Shown here: piece by piece, positions 1 to 5,808 of the stretch | Numbering within the stretch: position 1 is the stretch's first letter | Layout: every line of letters starts with the position of its first letter | Assembly: GCA_019058135.1 (NCBI GenBank) | Contig: JAHLWE010000359.1 | Span: 1-8,101, forward strand | Direction of reading: 5' to 3' | Length of the DNA stretch: 8,101 nt | Source: Promethearchaeota archaeon | Lineage (GTDB): Archaea; Asgardarchaeota; Lokiarchaeia; Sigyniarchaeales; SOKP01 | The notes under the pieces: generated by a model | Seen by the model: the letters and a program-made list of their open reading frames with translations, nothing else | What the model was told of the DNA's origin: nothing | The model's database searches: none | Made by a program: the position numbers and the translations under genes

Positions 1-54
1 CTTGCCGTCCCAAGCACATTTTATCCCCAATAAACACGCACTGCATAGCTTCAT
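1..54 (-). CDS. DUF523 (TudS-like) family protein, N-terminus only
   Basis: Only the first 18 codons are in the window; the gene runs off the left edge. The peptide is MKLCSACLLGIKCAWDGK. It matches the family hallmark of DUF523 proteins, which open with a [VC]-S-A-C-L-L-G-x-x-C-[RA]-[YW]-D-G stretch. Some members (TudS) are 2-thiouracil desulfurases that carry a [4Fe-4S] cluster, and the cysteines of this opening motif belong to the conserved set. The ATG at 54-52 is preferred because the motif begins straight after it, as in other members, and no in-frame start lies just upstream. A minus-strand TATA-like stretch lies near 95-107, and the purine-rich sequence before the start could be a weak ribosome site. 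The gene is divergent from the coiled-coil gene at 274. The family call is seen in the sequence; the enzymatic role is only inferred, because the rest of the protein is missing. Confidence 0.75.
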   Translation of the reverse strand, partial: MKLCSACLLGIKCAWDGK

Positions 55-92
55 TTTCCACTCATTTTTTCCTTTTATGCCATTGTTTAATC

Positions 93-107
93 TATTATTA
101 TAAAAAT
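93..107 (-). promoter_or_regulatory. Candidate TATA box for the DUF523 gene
   Basis: On the minus strand this reads ATTTTTATAATAATA, centred about 46 bp upstream of the ATG at 54. That would give a transcript start near position 75 and a leader of roughly 20 nt. The surrounding DNA is very AT-rich, so the box is weak evidence on its own; the divergent layout makes a promoter here necessary. Confidence 0.3.
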
Positions 108-190
108 TTTTAACCTCTAATATATTAAGCGGATGAAAATTATAAATTTAAGAGATATTTTTGAGAAAATTACTAAATTTGAATTAGTTC

Positions 191-205
191 GAAAAAATTT
201 AAATA
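191..205 (+). promoter_or_regulatory. BRE/TATA promoter of the coiled-coil gene
   Basis: A purine-rich BRE-like run (GAAAAAA, 191-197) directly precedes TTTAAATA (198-205), a good archaeal TATA box. Transcription would start near 227, which leaves a leader of about 47 nt. That agrees with the presence of a ribosome binding site (AAGGT at 260-264) nine bases before the ATG at 274. Confidence 0.5.
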
Positions 206-273
206 CTCTTATGTCGTATTGAGATTGAAGTTAAAAAAATTATCAATTAAACAACTTACAAGGTCGTGATTTA

Positions 274-1047
274 ATGAGTATTGATTGGAATTTAGTAGAG
301 GCTAAACCAGATAAGTACCATAAAGTTAATGGACAGGCTCTTTTAGATTTGCGTGCAAAAGTTAATAGTTTAGAAAAACAGTTGGCAATCACCCGAACAG
401 AGCTGGAAAAAACTACTAATGAATTAAATGCCACCAAGACAAAATTAACTACCACACAAACTGACTTGAGCACAATTAAAGAGGAAAAAGAAAATATTAA
501 AAAGAAATTTACAGAGCTTGAATCAACTTTACAACCAACCAAATCCGCTTTAGAGAATGAATTAAATGATGGAAAAGCGAAAATTACTGAGTTAGAAGAA
601 AGACTAAACACCTCTGTGGCAACCAACGCCGAACTACAAAAAAAAATAGAAAGCCTTGAAGCCGATTTAACTACAAAAACAAATAAAATCCCCACCCTTG
701 AATCTGAAATTCCCTCAAAACAAGAAAAAATTAATGAATTAACCAACACTTTAAGCGAAAAAGAAAGCCAATTAGAAGAATTAAAATCATCTCTTGCCGA
801 AAAAGAACAGTTATTGATTCAAACTACTGCTCAATTGGAAGAAATGAAGTCAGAATTGAGCGCATTTAAACTCCCTGAGATTGGCCCCGTTGAAGCATTT
901 CAGAGAGAGGAGAGAGTAGTATGCCCTATGTGTGGTGAAACTGCTATAAAAGAAATAGACGACAAAACCAAAATCCTATATTATTCAGGAATTAAAGCCA
1001 TTTACGCAAAGAAAAAAATATGCAAAAAATGCGGATACGGATTCTAA
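274..1047 (+). CDS. Long coiled-coil protein with C-terminal zinc ribbon
   Basis: The protein has 257 residues. Residues 1-25 form a short globular head with no signal peptide. Residues 26 to about 200 are rich in E, K, L, Q, S and T with heptad-like spacing, so they should form a long coiled coil; prolines near 89, 146 and 152 probably break it into segments. After a short linker, residues 215-257 form a treble-clef or zinc-ribbon fold with C217-P-M-C220 and C250-K-K-C253 as the four metal ligands. The start is the ATG at 274, supported by AAGGT nine bases upstream and a TATA box at 198. No membrane segment is visible, so it is probably cytoplasmic. Function is unknown: such a layout suits an oligomeric scaffold, or an adaptor whose ribbon binds nucleic acid or protein. 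From memory, Lokiarchaeia encode proteins with a similar head and layout; this could not be checked here. The gene appears monocistronic. Confidence 0.85.
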   Translation: MSIDWNLVEAKPDKYHKVNGQALLDLRAKVNSLEKQLAITRTELEKTTNELNATKTKLTTTQTDLSTIKEEKENIKKKFTELESTLQPTKSALENELNDGKAKITELEERLNTSVATNAELQKKIESLEADLTTKTNKIPTLESEIPSKQEKINELTNTLSEKESQLEELKSSLAEKEQLLIQTTAQLEEMKSELSAFKLPEIGPVEAFQREERVVCPMCGETAIKEIDDKTKILYYSGIKAIYAKKKICKKCGYGF

Positions 1048-1349
1048 GAAATGAAACTCTAATAAAGTCTATTACAAAATTTATCCACTAACTTGAAAAG
1101 ATAATTTGATTTAATACTTTCCTTTCTTAAATTATCATTAAGTTAGATTTTACTTTATCCAGTTTAGATTCGTAATCCGTTATATATTTTTTCATACTAA
1201 TTTTCGTTTGTTTCCTCCTCTAACTGGAAATATTGAACTTACATTGAAAATTGTGCAACTATTACCTCTTGTGCTTAAACTGAGCAGAAAGGTAAAAGAA
1301 TAAAGAAAATGGATAAAAAATTTAAAAATAAAAACTAATATAAATTACA

Positions 1350-1361
1350 TTTTTTTTTTTT
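1350..1361 (+). terminator. Twelve-T tract, candidate U-rich terminator
   Basis: Twelve consecutive T residues on the plus strand. Archaeal RNA polymerase terminates at U-rich tracts without needing a hairpin. The site lies about 300 bp after the coiled-coil stop, so it may be a backup terminator that insulates the next promoter rather than the primary end. Confidence 0.4.
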
Positions 1362-1459
1362 AATATTCGCAATATAGAAGAGATTGAGAAAATCTTGATC
1401 AATTAAAAAGCATATTAATTTAATTTTCTTATTCTTACTATAGAAAAAATGGGTCAAAA

Positions 1460-1467
1460 TATAAATA
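1460..1467 (+). promoter_or_regulatory. TATA box placed for a leaderless transcript
   Basis: TATAAATA is centred about 26 bp before the GTG at 1490. That is the usual archaeal distance from TATA box to transcription start, so the mRNA would begin at or within a base or two of the start codon. There is no Shine-Dalgarno site before this start, and an in-frame stop at 1469-1471 bars any longer protein. Confidence 0.5.
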
Positions 1468-1489
1468 ATAATTCAATAAAATCTTAAAA

Positions 1490-2437
1490 GTGGAGCAATT
1501 GGATTCCTTAGGATTAGTAATCAAAGATGAATTATTGCGGTTTTTAGAAAGAGAATTTGAAAGTAGCAAGCTTAACATTCTTCCTGAGAAATATAAGGGT
1601 GGAAAAATATTTTCTCATCCATTAATAGGCGTTGCTCAAGGTAACGATCCCATTTTTCAAAAGTTCAAAGAAGTTGTAGGTCCGGAACATCTAACACCTC
1701 TAGAAATGTGGGTAGGAAGTGGTCAAGATCATTTACCAGCGTCTGACCTTTATGTAGTATCTATAGTGTTTCCTTTTGTTGATAAGATTCGCAGGGAAAG
1801 TAATAATCCAATTGTATTGCCTCGAATAACATTACCAGCCGAAACTTATTCTGTTGCTAGAAATTATGGTAATGTATTCAAAAGGTATATAATGAAGCAA
1901 ACAATTAATTTTTTTAAGGAAAAAGGCTATAATGCCGTATCTGGGATATCTTGTGATGCTTATACAATTGTTTTGAAAGGAAAATTTTATTCTACTTGGT
2001 CTGAAAGATATATTGCTTTTGCTGCGGGATTAGGAACCTTCGGTTTGCATGAAGGACTTATTACTGAAGTAGGGTGTAATATTCGATTAGCCTCAGTGGT
2101 GACTAATGCCCCAATTAAAATTTCTCGAAGAAAGAGTGATGAACCTTACTCAAATTGTTTATATTATGCAAAAGGAACTTGCAAAGAATGTGCGAAAAAG
2201 TGCCCTGCAAATGCGATTACAGAAAAAGGACATAATAAAACAAAATGTAATAAATATCGCTGGAAGGTTGCAAGAAAAATGATACCACGTCTTGGTTCAA
2301 TTCTGAAGCCTGATTCCCGCCGTATTAACTGGAAATTAAAAGAAGATATTTTCCTTGTTGGTTGTGAATTTTGTCAATTTGGAGTCCCATGTACGGATAA
2401 AAACCCTATGGTCAGTGATTACTTGGATTTTGATTGA
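1490..2437 (+). CDS. QueG/reductive-dehalogenase-like 2x[4Fe-4S] protein
   Basis: The protein has 315 residues and no export signal. The C-terminal part carries eight cysteines arranged for two [4Fe-4S] clusters: C223-x7-C231-x2-C234-x3-C238-P, then C253, C292-x2-C295 and C301. This follows the order seen in epoxyqueuosine reductase (QueG, COG1600) and the ferredoxin domain of reductive dehalogenases. Residues 179-208 (GLGTFGLHEGLI onward) resemble the QueG GWxGKN...L region next to the corrinoid. Family members use cobalamin plus two clusters for two-electron reductions. The region around 124-131 (RNYGNVF) lines up by eye with the QueG DYHKVL segment, where the catalytic aspartate would be replaced by asparagine. 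Archaea generally make archaeosine, not queuosine, so true QueG activity is doubtful; the substrate is unknown. The GTG start is chosen because of the in-frame stop just upstream and the well-placed TATA box. Extra C155 and C196 are not part of the core pattern. Confidence 0.8.
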   Translation: MEQLDSLGLVIKDELLRFLEREFESSKLNILPEKYKGGKIFSHPLIGVAQGNDPIFQKFKEVVGPEHLTPLEMWVGSGQDHLPASDLYVVSIVFPFVDKIRRESNNPIVLPRITLPAETYSVARNYGNVFKRYIMKQTINFFKEKGYNAVSGISCDAYTIVLKGKFYSTWSERYIAFAAGLGTFGLHEGLITEVGCNIRLASVVTNAPIKISRRKSDEPYSNCLYYAKGTCKECAKKCPANAITEKGHNKTKCNKYRWKVARKMIPRLGSILKPDSRRINWKLKEDIFLVGCEFCQFGVPCTDKNPMVSDYLDFD

Positions 2438-2457
2438 GATTATGCACTTTAATTCAC

Positions 2458-2471
2458 TTTTCTTAAGAAAA
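2458..2471. repeat. Perfect 14-bp palindrome after the iron-sulfur gene
   Basis: TTTTCTTAAGAAAA is a perfect dyad 21 bp beyond the stop codon. With no loop it is a poor hairpin, but it could mark the transcript end (a T-rich left arm) or be a protein-binding site near the start of the downstream membrane-protein gene. Confidence 0.3.
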
Positions 2472-2554
2472 TAGAGAATAATTAATTTAGTAATGAAAAA
2501 TATTCTAAAAATAAAGAATAAATTTGTTAAGTAAATGAATGAGATTGCTAACCA

Positions 2555-3033
2555 ATGAGAAGATCAAGGATTTCCTTCTTTATTATTATGATTAGTATTT
2601 GCTTTATGTTAATTTCATTATTTCTCCACCCAAAATTAGAAGATGTTCCTGTTTTCCCAGAATTTCCAGCAATTCCAGAATTTCAAGATGTATATCCAGA
2701 AGTTGGTCCTCGTGTATTTACACTGAGATCTTGGCTATCTATTTATTTTATATAATCATTTCAGGTTATATTATAATTCTTGCAATTAATGCTTACTATG
2801 TATGGAAAGAGAAAAAACCAGATGCTGAATTTCGATGGATATTTAAAAATCCAGGACATCCACAAATTTATGGCGGATTTTTATTATTAATGGTCTCTTT
2901 AATTCCTATATTTCCTTTTACGGAATTTCCTGCCACTTATCAGGATATTGCTATTCTCTTAATGTTAGTTATCAGCGCCATTTTACTCATTTTAAGTGGA
3001 GTAATTTATAAAAAAACATCAATTCAGGAGTAA
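2555..3033 (+). CDS. Small four-helix membrane protein, frame broken near 2745
   Basis: Two overlapping frames make one gene when a single -1 shift is allowed. The first frame starts at ATG 2555 and runs to a TAA at 2753-2755. The second, open from before this point, continues to the TAA at 3031-3033. The join lies around the ATTTTATA at 2744-2751. The restored product is about 159 residues: helix 1 at roughly 7-25, an outside loop rich in Pro, Phe and Glu (33-52, with PEFPAIPEF repeats), helix 2 at 60-84, helix 3 at 106-122 and helix 4 at 131-152. Helix 2 spans the break, which is why the join is believable; upstream of it the second frame gives an unlikely Cys/Arg/Ser-rich peptide. It may be a one-base deletion, a sequencing error, a young pseudogene or, less likely, programmed slippage at T TTT. 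I do not recognise the family. No clear ribosome site precedes the ATG. Confidence 0.6.
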
Positions 3034-3151
3034 CAATAATAATTTCACATTCCTCCTCATCTTTTAACATATTTTTAAGCTGAACAGTCACTGATAGGCT
3101 ATTAAAAACATTTTTGGCAATTATTAAAACTCTATAACGTTAAATGTATTA

Positions 3152-3181
3152 TAATGGCATTGTTGAAGACTAATGCCATTA
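3152..3181. repeat. Perfect 10-bp inverted repeat upstream of the DUF3303-like gene
   Basis: TAATGGCATT (3152-3161) and AATGCCATTA (3172-3181) are exact reverse complements separated by 10 bases. The centre lies about 58 bp before the ATG at 3225. It could be an operator for a dimeric regulator, since the half-sites are two turns of DNA apart centre to centre. It could also be a hairpin in the mRNA leader if transcription starts upstream of it. Confidence 0.5.
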
Positions 3182-3207
3182 ATTAATAAATCCAATTATA
3201 ATAAATA

Positions 3208-3215
3208 AAGGTGGT
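3208..3215 (+). promoter_or_regulatory. Shine-Dalgarno site of the DUF3303-like gene
   Basis: AAGGTGGT ends nine bases before the ATG and pairs well with the conserved archaeal 16S tail (ATCACCTCC). A TATA-like TTATAATA at 3197-3204 lies too close to the ATG for a leader that includes this site, so the promoter is more likely further upstream. Confidence 0.5.
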
Positions 3216-3224
3216 AAAGATATT

Positions 3225-3449
3225 ATGATATTTGTATCGTATTTTGAACTAAATCCCGACTTTGACATTTCTGAATTGGCCGAAATTGGACAAAAGATGA
3301 TTTCGAAAAAACTTTATCCCGCCTCTGGAGTAAAACAACTTGCCTGGTATTTAACTCCTGGAGTTCGGGGAATAACCGTAACAGAAGCAGAAACAGCAGA
3401 AGATATCTCCAACAAAATAAACTTATGGAGCACACGAACCATTAATTGA
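3225..3449 (+). CDS. Small DUF3303-like alpha/beta protein
   Basis: A 74-residue soluble protein that opens MIFVSYFELNPDFD, then an amphipathic helix (about 15-30), KLYPASGVKQLAWYLTPG, and a strand plus helix (GITVTEAETAEDISNKINLW). The order strand, helix, strand, strand, helix fits the small ferredoxin-like (dimeric alpha/beta barrel) proteins of the DUF3303 type. From memory, members in archaea and bacteria often have a further 15-25 residues after the '..MW' segment; here the frame stops six residues after it (STRTIN), so the C-terminus may be trimmed. The function of this family is unknown. The ATG is supported by AAGGTGGT nine bases upstream. The gene ends 7 bp from the stop of the convergent oxidoreductase gene. 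The family assignment is by eye and could be wrong; that it is a real gene is well supported by the ribosome site and composition. Confidence 0.7.
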   Translation: MIFVSYFELNPDFDISELAEIGQKMISKKLYPASGVKQLAWYLTPGVRGITVTEAETAEDISNKINLWSTRTIN

Positions 3450-3456
3450 TAATTAT

Positions 3457-4455
3457 CTAGTATTTTAATGAATAAGCGTTTAAAACAAACTCGACTGCCT
3501 TTTTACCATCTTCAAAATTAGGATTTTCTTGTTTTTTTTTTAATATGCATGTTATAAAATGATTAATAAGACTATGGTGAGGGACATCTCTGGACATTTT
3601 AGATTTAATAGCACTTTTAATGAGTGGATTATTTTTTAATTTCTTAGGAGTAAAAGAGAATAATTTCTTAGCAAATAAATCAATCTTGAGTGAGCCTTGT
3701 GTTCCAAATATTTCAATTATTTCTGAAGGTACATTACACCATGATACGCTAATGATCCCTAGAGCATCATTTTTGAATTGAAAAATTACATTACAATTAT
3801 CCTCATAAGTTAAATTGATACATGATGTATTAAAATTAAAGCCATTAACTTTAACATAGTCATCGATTAAATATCGAAGTAAATCTATGCAATGCACTCC
3901 TAAATCTAATAGGACACCGCCTCCAGCCTTCTTGGTATCAAAAAACCATTTTTCATTCGAAGATGCTTTCCAAGATTTATATGGTCCGTAATGAGTAAGA
4001 AGATACCTTGTTAGGATAATTTTTCCTAATATATTATTTTTAATTATTTCCTTAATTAAAGGAAAAATCGAAATGTAACGTTTTTGAAATGCTGTAAAGA
4101 AAATTACTTTTTTATTCTTTAACCTATTCTCAACCTTGATTAGTTCTTCTCTTGAAATACATATTGGTTTTTCGCATAAGATATGAATATTATTTTCTAT
4201 TGCTTCTAAAATCATTGGAGCATGCAAATAATTTGGAGTACAAATGCTAACAATATCAAGATCTTCTTTTCTCAACATTTCTTCCCAATTATCGCCTATA
4301 TAAATTTTTGCGATTTGAAATTTTTCTGCAACAGCTTTTGCATGCTCTTCAGTTCGAGAAGCTATCGCAACTATTTGACATTTATTGTTATTTTCAAATC
4401 CTAATAAATGAGTATTACCTATTGCTCCTGCTCCGATTAATCCTACTTTTAACAT
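3457..4455 (-). CDS. Gfo/Idh/MocA family NAD(P)-dependent oxidoreductase
   Basis: The protein has 332 residues, the usual family length. Residues 1-120 form a Rossmann domain with G8-A-G10-A-I-G13 for the dinucleotide and a conserved E95-K96-P97. The C-terminal alpha/beta domain carries G178-G-G-x3-D184-x-G-x-H188-x2-D191. K96, D184 and H188 correspond to the catalytic Lys-Asp-His set of inositol dehydrogenase-like enzymes. Such enzymes oxidise or reduce a hydroxyl or keto group of a sugar, inositol or related polyol in the cytoplasm. The substrate cannot be read from the sequence. The gene follows the sugar importer genes on the same strand after 225 bp, which suggests but does not prove that it handles the imported sugar. 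The ATG is right because the Rossmann strand starts at residue 2. No Shine-Dalgarno site is visible; a TATA-like box lies just upstream, so translation may be leaderless. An A10 tract (coding strand) encodes three lysines near residue 306. Confidence 0.9.
   Translation of the reverse strand: MLKVGLIGAGAIGNTHLLGFENNNKCQIVAIASRTEEHAKAVAEKFQIAKIYIGDNWEEMLRKEDLDIVSICTPNYLHAPMILEAIENNIHILCEKPICISREELIKVENRLKNKKVIFFTAFQKRYISIFPLIKEIIKNNILGKIILTRYLLTHYGPYKSWKASSNEKWFFDTKKAGGGVLLDLGVHCIDLLRYLIDDYVKVNGFNFNTSCINLTYEDNCNVIFQFKNDALGIISVSWCNVPSEIIEIFGTQGSLKIDLFAKKLFSFTPKKLKNNPLIKSAIKSKMSRDVPHHSLINHFITCILKKKQENPNFEDGKKAVEFVLNAYSLKY
3532..3541 (+). terminator. T10 tract, possible terminator for the DUF3303-like transcript
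   Basis: Ten T residues on the plus strand, 83 nt beyond the stop of the DUF3303-like gene and preceded by other T clusters (TTTTCTTG). It lies inside the opposing oxidoreductase gene, where it encodes a lysine run. Because only 7 bp separate the two convergent stops, the plus-strand transcript must end within the neighbour, and this is the best U-tract available. Confidence 0.35.
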
Positions 4456-4471
4456 TTTAACAATTCAAATT

Positions 4472-4480
4472 GATATAAAT
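4472..4480 (-). promoter_or_regulatory. Candidate TATA box for the oxidoreductase gene
   Basis: The minus strand reads ATTTATATC, preceded by a GAAA that could serve as BRE. The box lies 17-25 bp upstream of the ATG, slightly closer than ideal. If it is used, the transcript would start at or very near the start codon, in line with the lack of a Shine-Dalgarno site. Confidence 0.35.
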
Positions 4481-4604
4481 TTCAATCTATAAGTGAAATT
4501 GATTGACAAGTTGAAGAAAGATATACTTTAATTAAAAGATTTTTAATCCTTCCTTGTTAAATCGCTATTTTTAATAAAATAAATTTAATTCCTTTTTTAA
4601 ATAT

Positions 4605-4628
4605 GTAAAAACAAATGGAAAAAAATAT
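4605..4628 (-). terminator. U-tract terminator of the ABC transporter operon
   Basis: On the minus strand a run of seven T residues (4625-4619) is followed by a run of five (4611-4607), beginning about 55 nt after the ATPase stop codon. Paired T tracts of this sort are typical factor-independent archaeal termination signals. It separates the transporter genes from the oxidoreductase gene. Confidence 0.45.
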
Positions 4629-4680
4629 TGTAAGAAACTATAAAATATCAATAATGATTTATTATCCTTCGATTCTCTCT

Positions 4681-5796
4681 TCATGAATTTTTTGTGATTA
4701 AATTTTCTTCCGTATTCTTATCAAACACATGAATTTTTTCATTAACAAAAACAAGATATAATTCATCACCGATTTCTAAATCTTCAGTGGGTTTAGTTAT
4801 TGCGATTATGGTGTTTTCATTTACCCTATGATGGATAGATAATTCTCTACCCATTAATTCAATAATATCAACTTTTGCTTTGATTGAATTTTTAATATTT
4901 TCCTTTGAAATTGAAATATCTTCAGGTCGAATGCCTAAAATTACTTCCGTTGATTTTATTTTTTTTAATTTATCAAACCTATTCGATAGCTCATATGTTG
5001 AAAATCCTAGATCAACAAATAATTTTCCATCCTTTTCTATAAGTGTACCATCTAACATATTCATAGGGGGACTCCCAATAAACCCAGCGACAAAAATATT
5101 CTTTGGAGAATTGTAAATATTCTCTGGAGTATCTATCTGTTCTAAAAAGCCATTATTTAAAATAGCAATCCTATCACCAATCGACATAGCTTCTAATTGA
5201 TCGTGAGTCACATACACAATGGTAACACCTAATCTTTTATGTAATCTCTTCAATTCAGCTCTAGCATAAACTCTCAATTTGGCGTCCAGGTTAGAGAGAG
5301 GTTCATCCATTAAGAAAACTTTAGGTTCTCTAACAATTGCTCGTGCTAATGCAACTCTTTGTCTTTGACCACCACTGAGTTGTTTTGGTTTTCTCTCTAA
5401 AAGTTCAGATATTCCAAGACGTTCCGCAACCTCCTTTACTCTTGTCTCAATTTCATGTTTGTGTTTCTTCCTAACCTCTAATGGGAAGGCTATATTTTTG
5501 AATACAGTCATGTGTGGATAAATAGCATAATCTTGAAACACCATGGCTACATTTCTTTCCTGTGGTCTTTCAAATTTATTGTGTTCCGCACATGTAATCA
5601 TGTCATCTCCAAACCATACTTCTCCCTCATCTGGATTTATTAGTCCTGCTATGCATAAAAGAGTTGTAGTCTTTCCACATCCAGAGGGACCAAGTAATAT
5701 GAATAATTCACCATCTTTTATCTCTAAATTTACATTTTCGACTGCTATAGTCTTGCCATACCTTTTCGTTAAATTTTTTATTTTTACACTCGTCAT
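4681..5796 (-). CDS. Carbohydrate ABC transporter ATP-binding protein (MalK/UgpC type)
   Basis: The protein has 371 residues, the normal length of the MalK/UgpC/MsiK class. The nucleotide-binding domain shows the A-loop Y13, Walker A G36-PSGCGKT-T44, Q-loop Q88, signature L140-SGGQ-144, Walker B V160-FLMDEP-166 with catalytic E165, D-loop SNLD (168-171) and H-loop H198. All key residues are intact. Residues from about 235 onward form the MalK-type regulatory OB/TOBE domain (GSPPMNML; LGIRPEDI). It hydrolyses ATP on the inner face of the membrane to drive sugar import through the two permeases encoded just before it. The ATG lies 12 nt after the permease stop, and the ribosome site GGGTGAT (5808-5802) sits directly behind that stop, five bases before the ATG. 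ATPases of this class may serve more than one importer. The last gene of the operon; a T-rich terminator follows. Confidence 0.95.
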   Translation of the reverse strand: MTSVKIKNLTKRYGKTIAVENVNLEIKDGELFILLGPSGCGKTTTLLCIAGLINPDEGEVWFGDDMITCAEHNKFERPQERNVAMVFQDYAIYPHMTVFKNIAFPLEVRKKHKHEIETRVKEVAERLGISELLERKPKQLSGGQRQRVALARAIVREPKVFLMDEPLSNLDAKLRVYARAELKRLHKRLGVTIVYVTHDQLEAMSIGDRIAILNNGFLEQIDTPENIYNSPKNIFVAGFIGSPPMNMLDGTLIEKDGKLFVDLGFSTYELSNRFDKLKKIKSTEVILGIRPEDISISKENIKNSIKAKVDIIELMGRELSIHHRVNENTIIAITKPTEDLEIGDELYLVFVNEKIHVFDKNTEENLITKNS

Positions 5797-5808
5797 TTTA
5801 CATCACCC

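Larger units (their letters stand above)
1048..1489. other. AT-rich intergenic region without a convincing gene
   Basis: About 440 bp between the coiled-coil and iron-sulfur genes. It holds a 12-T tract (1350-1361), a small dyad just after it (ATATT CGC AATAT), and the promoter of the next gene near 1460. An imperfect long-range inverted repeat pairs CCAGTTTAGA (1159-1168) with TCTAACTGG (1219-1227). On the minus strand these arms flank a GAGGAGG site and a 22-codon open frame (1195-1127). I see no tRNA, no box C/D pattern and no long open frame. Confidence 0.6.

Noticed and set aside
243..749. A 168-codon open frame on the minus strand opposite the coiled-coil gene
   Set aside because: It is antisense to a clear coding region; its Ser/Phe/Val-rich peptide is what the complement of Glu/Lys/Asn/Thr codons gives, and no ribosome site or family motif is seen.
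1048..1489. A possible tRNA, box C/D RNA or CRISPR remnant in the long gap
   Set aside because: No cloverleaf, no RTGATGA/CTGA pair at proper spacing and no repeated units were found by eye.
2657..2684. Tandem repeat (CCAGAATTTC twice, 18 bp apart) as a regulatory repeat
   Set aside because: It lies inside coding sequence in the correct frame and simply encodes the repeated Pro-Glu-Phe motif of the membrane protein loop.
2599..2740. Start at ATG 2599 as an independent 144-residue protein
   Set aside because: Before about 2740 this frame encodes an improbable Cys/Arg/Ser-rich peptide, while the other frame gives a good helix and repeats; it is better explained as the downstream half of one frame-broken gene.
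3047..3062. GAGGAGGAATG on the minus strand, a strong ribosome site next to an ATG
   Set aside because: The ATG is followed at once by TGA, so no peptide is encoded; it is likely chance in a pyrimidine-rich transcript-end region.
3223..3435. A 70-codon minus-strand frame over the DUF3303-like gene
   Set aside because: It is a shadow of the plus-strand gene, which has a strong ribosome site and family-like features; the antisense peptide has none.
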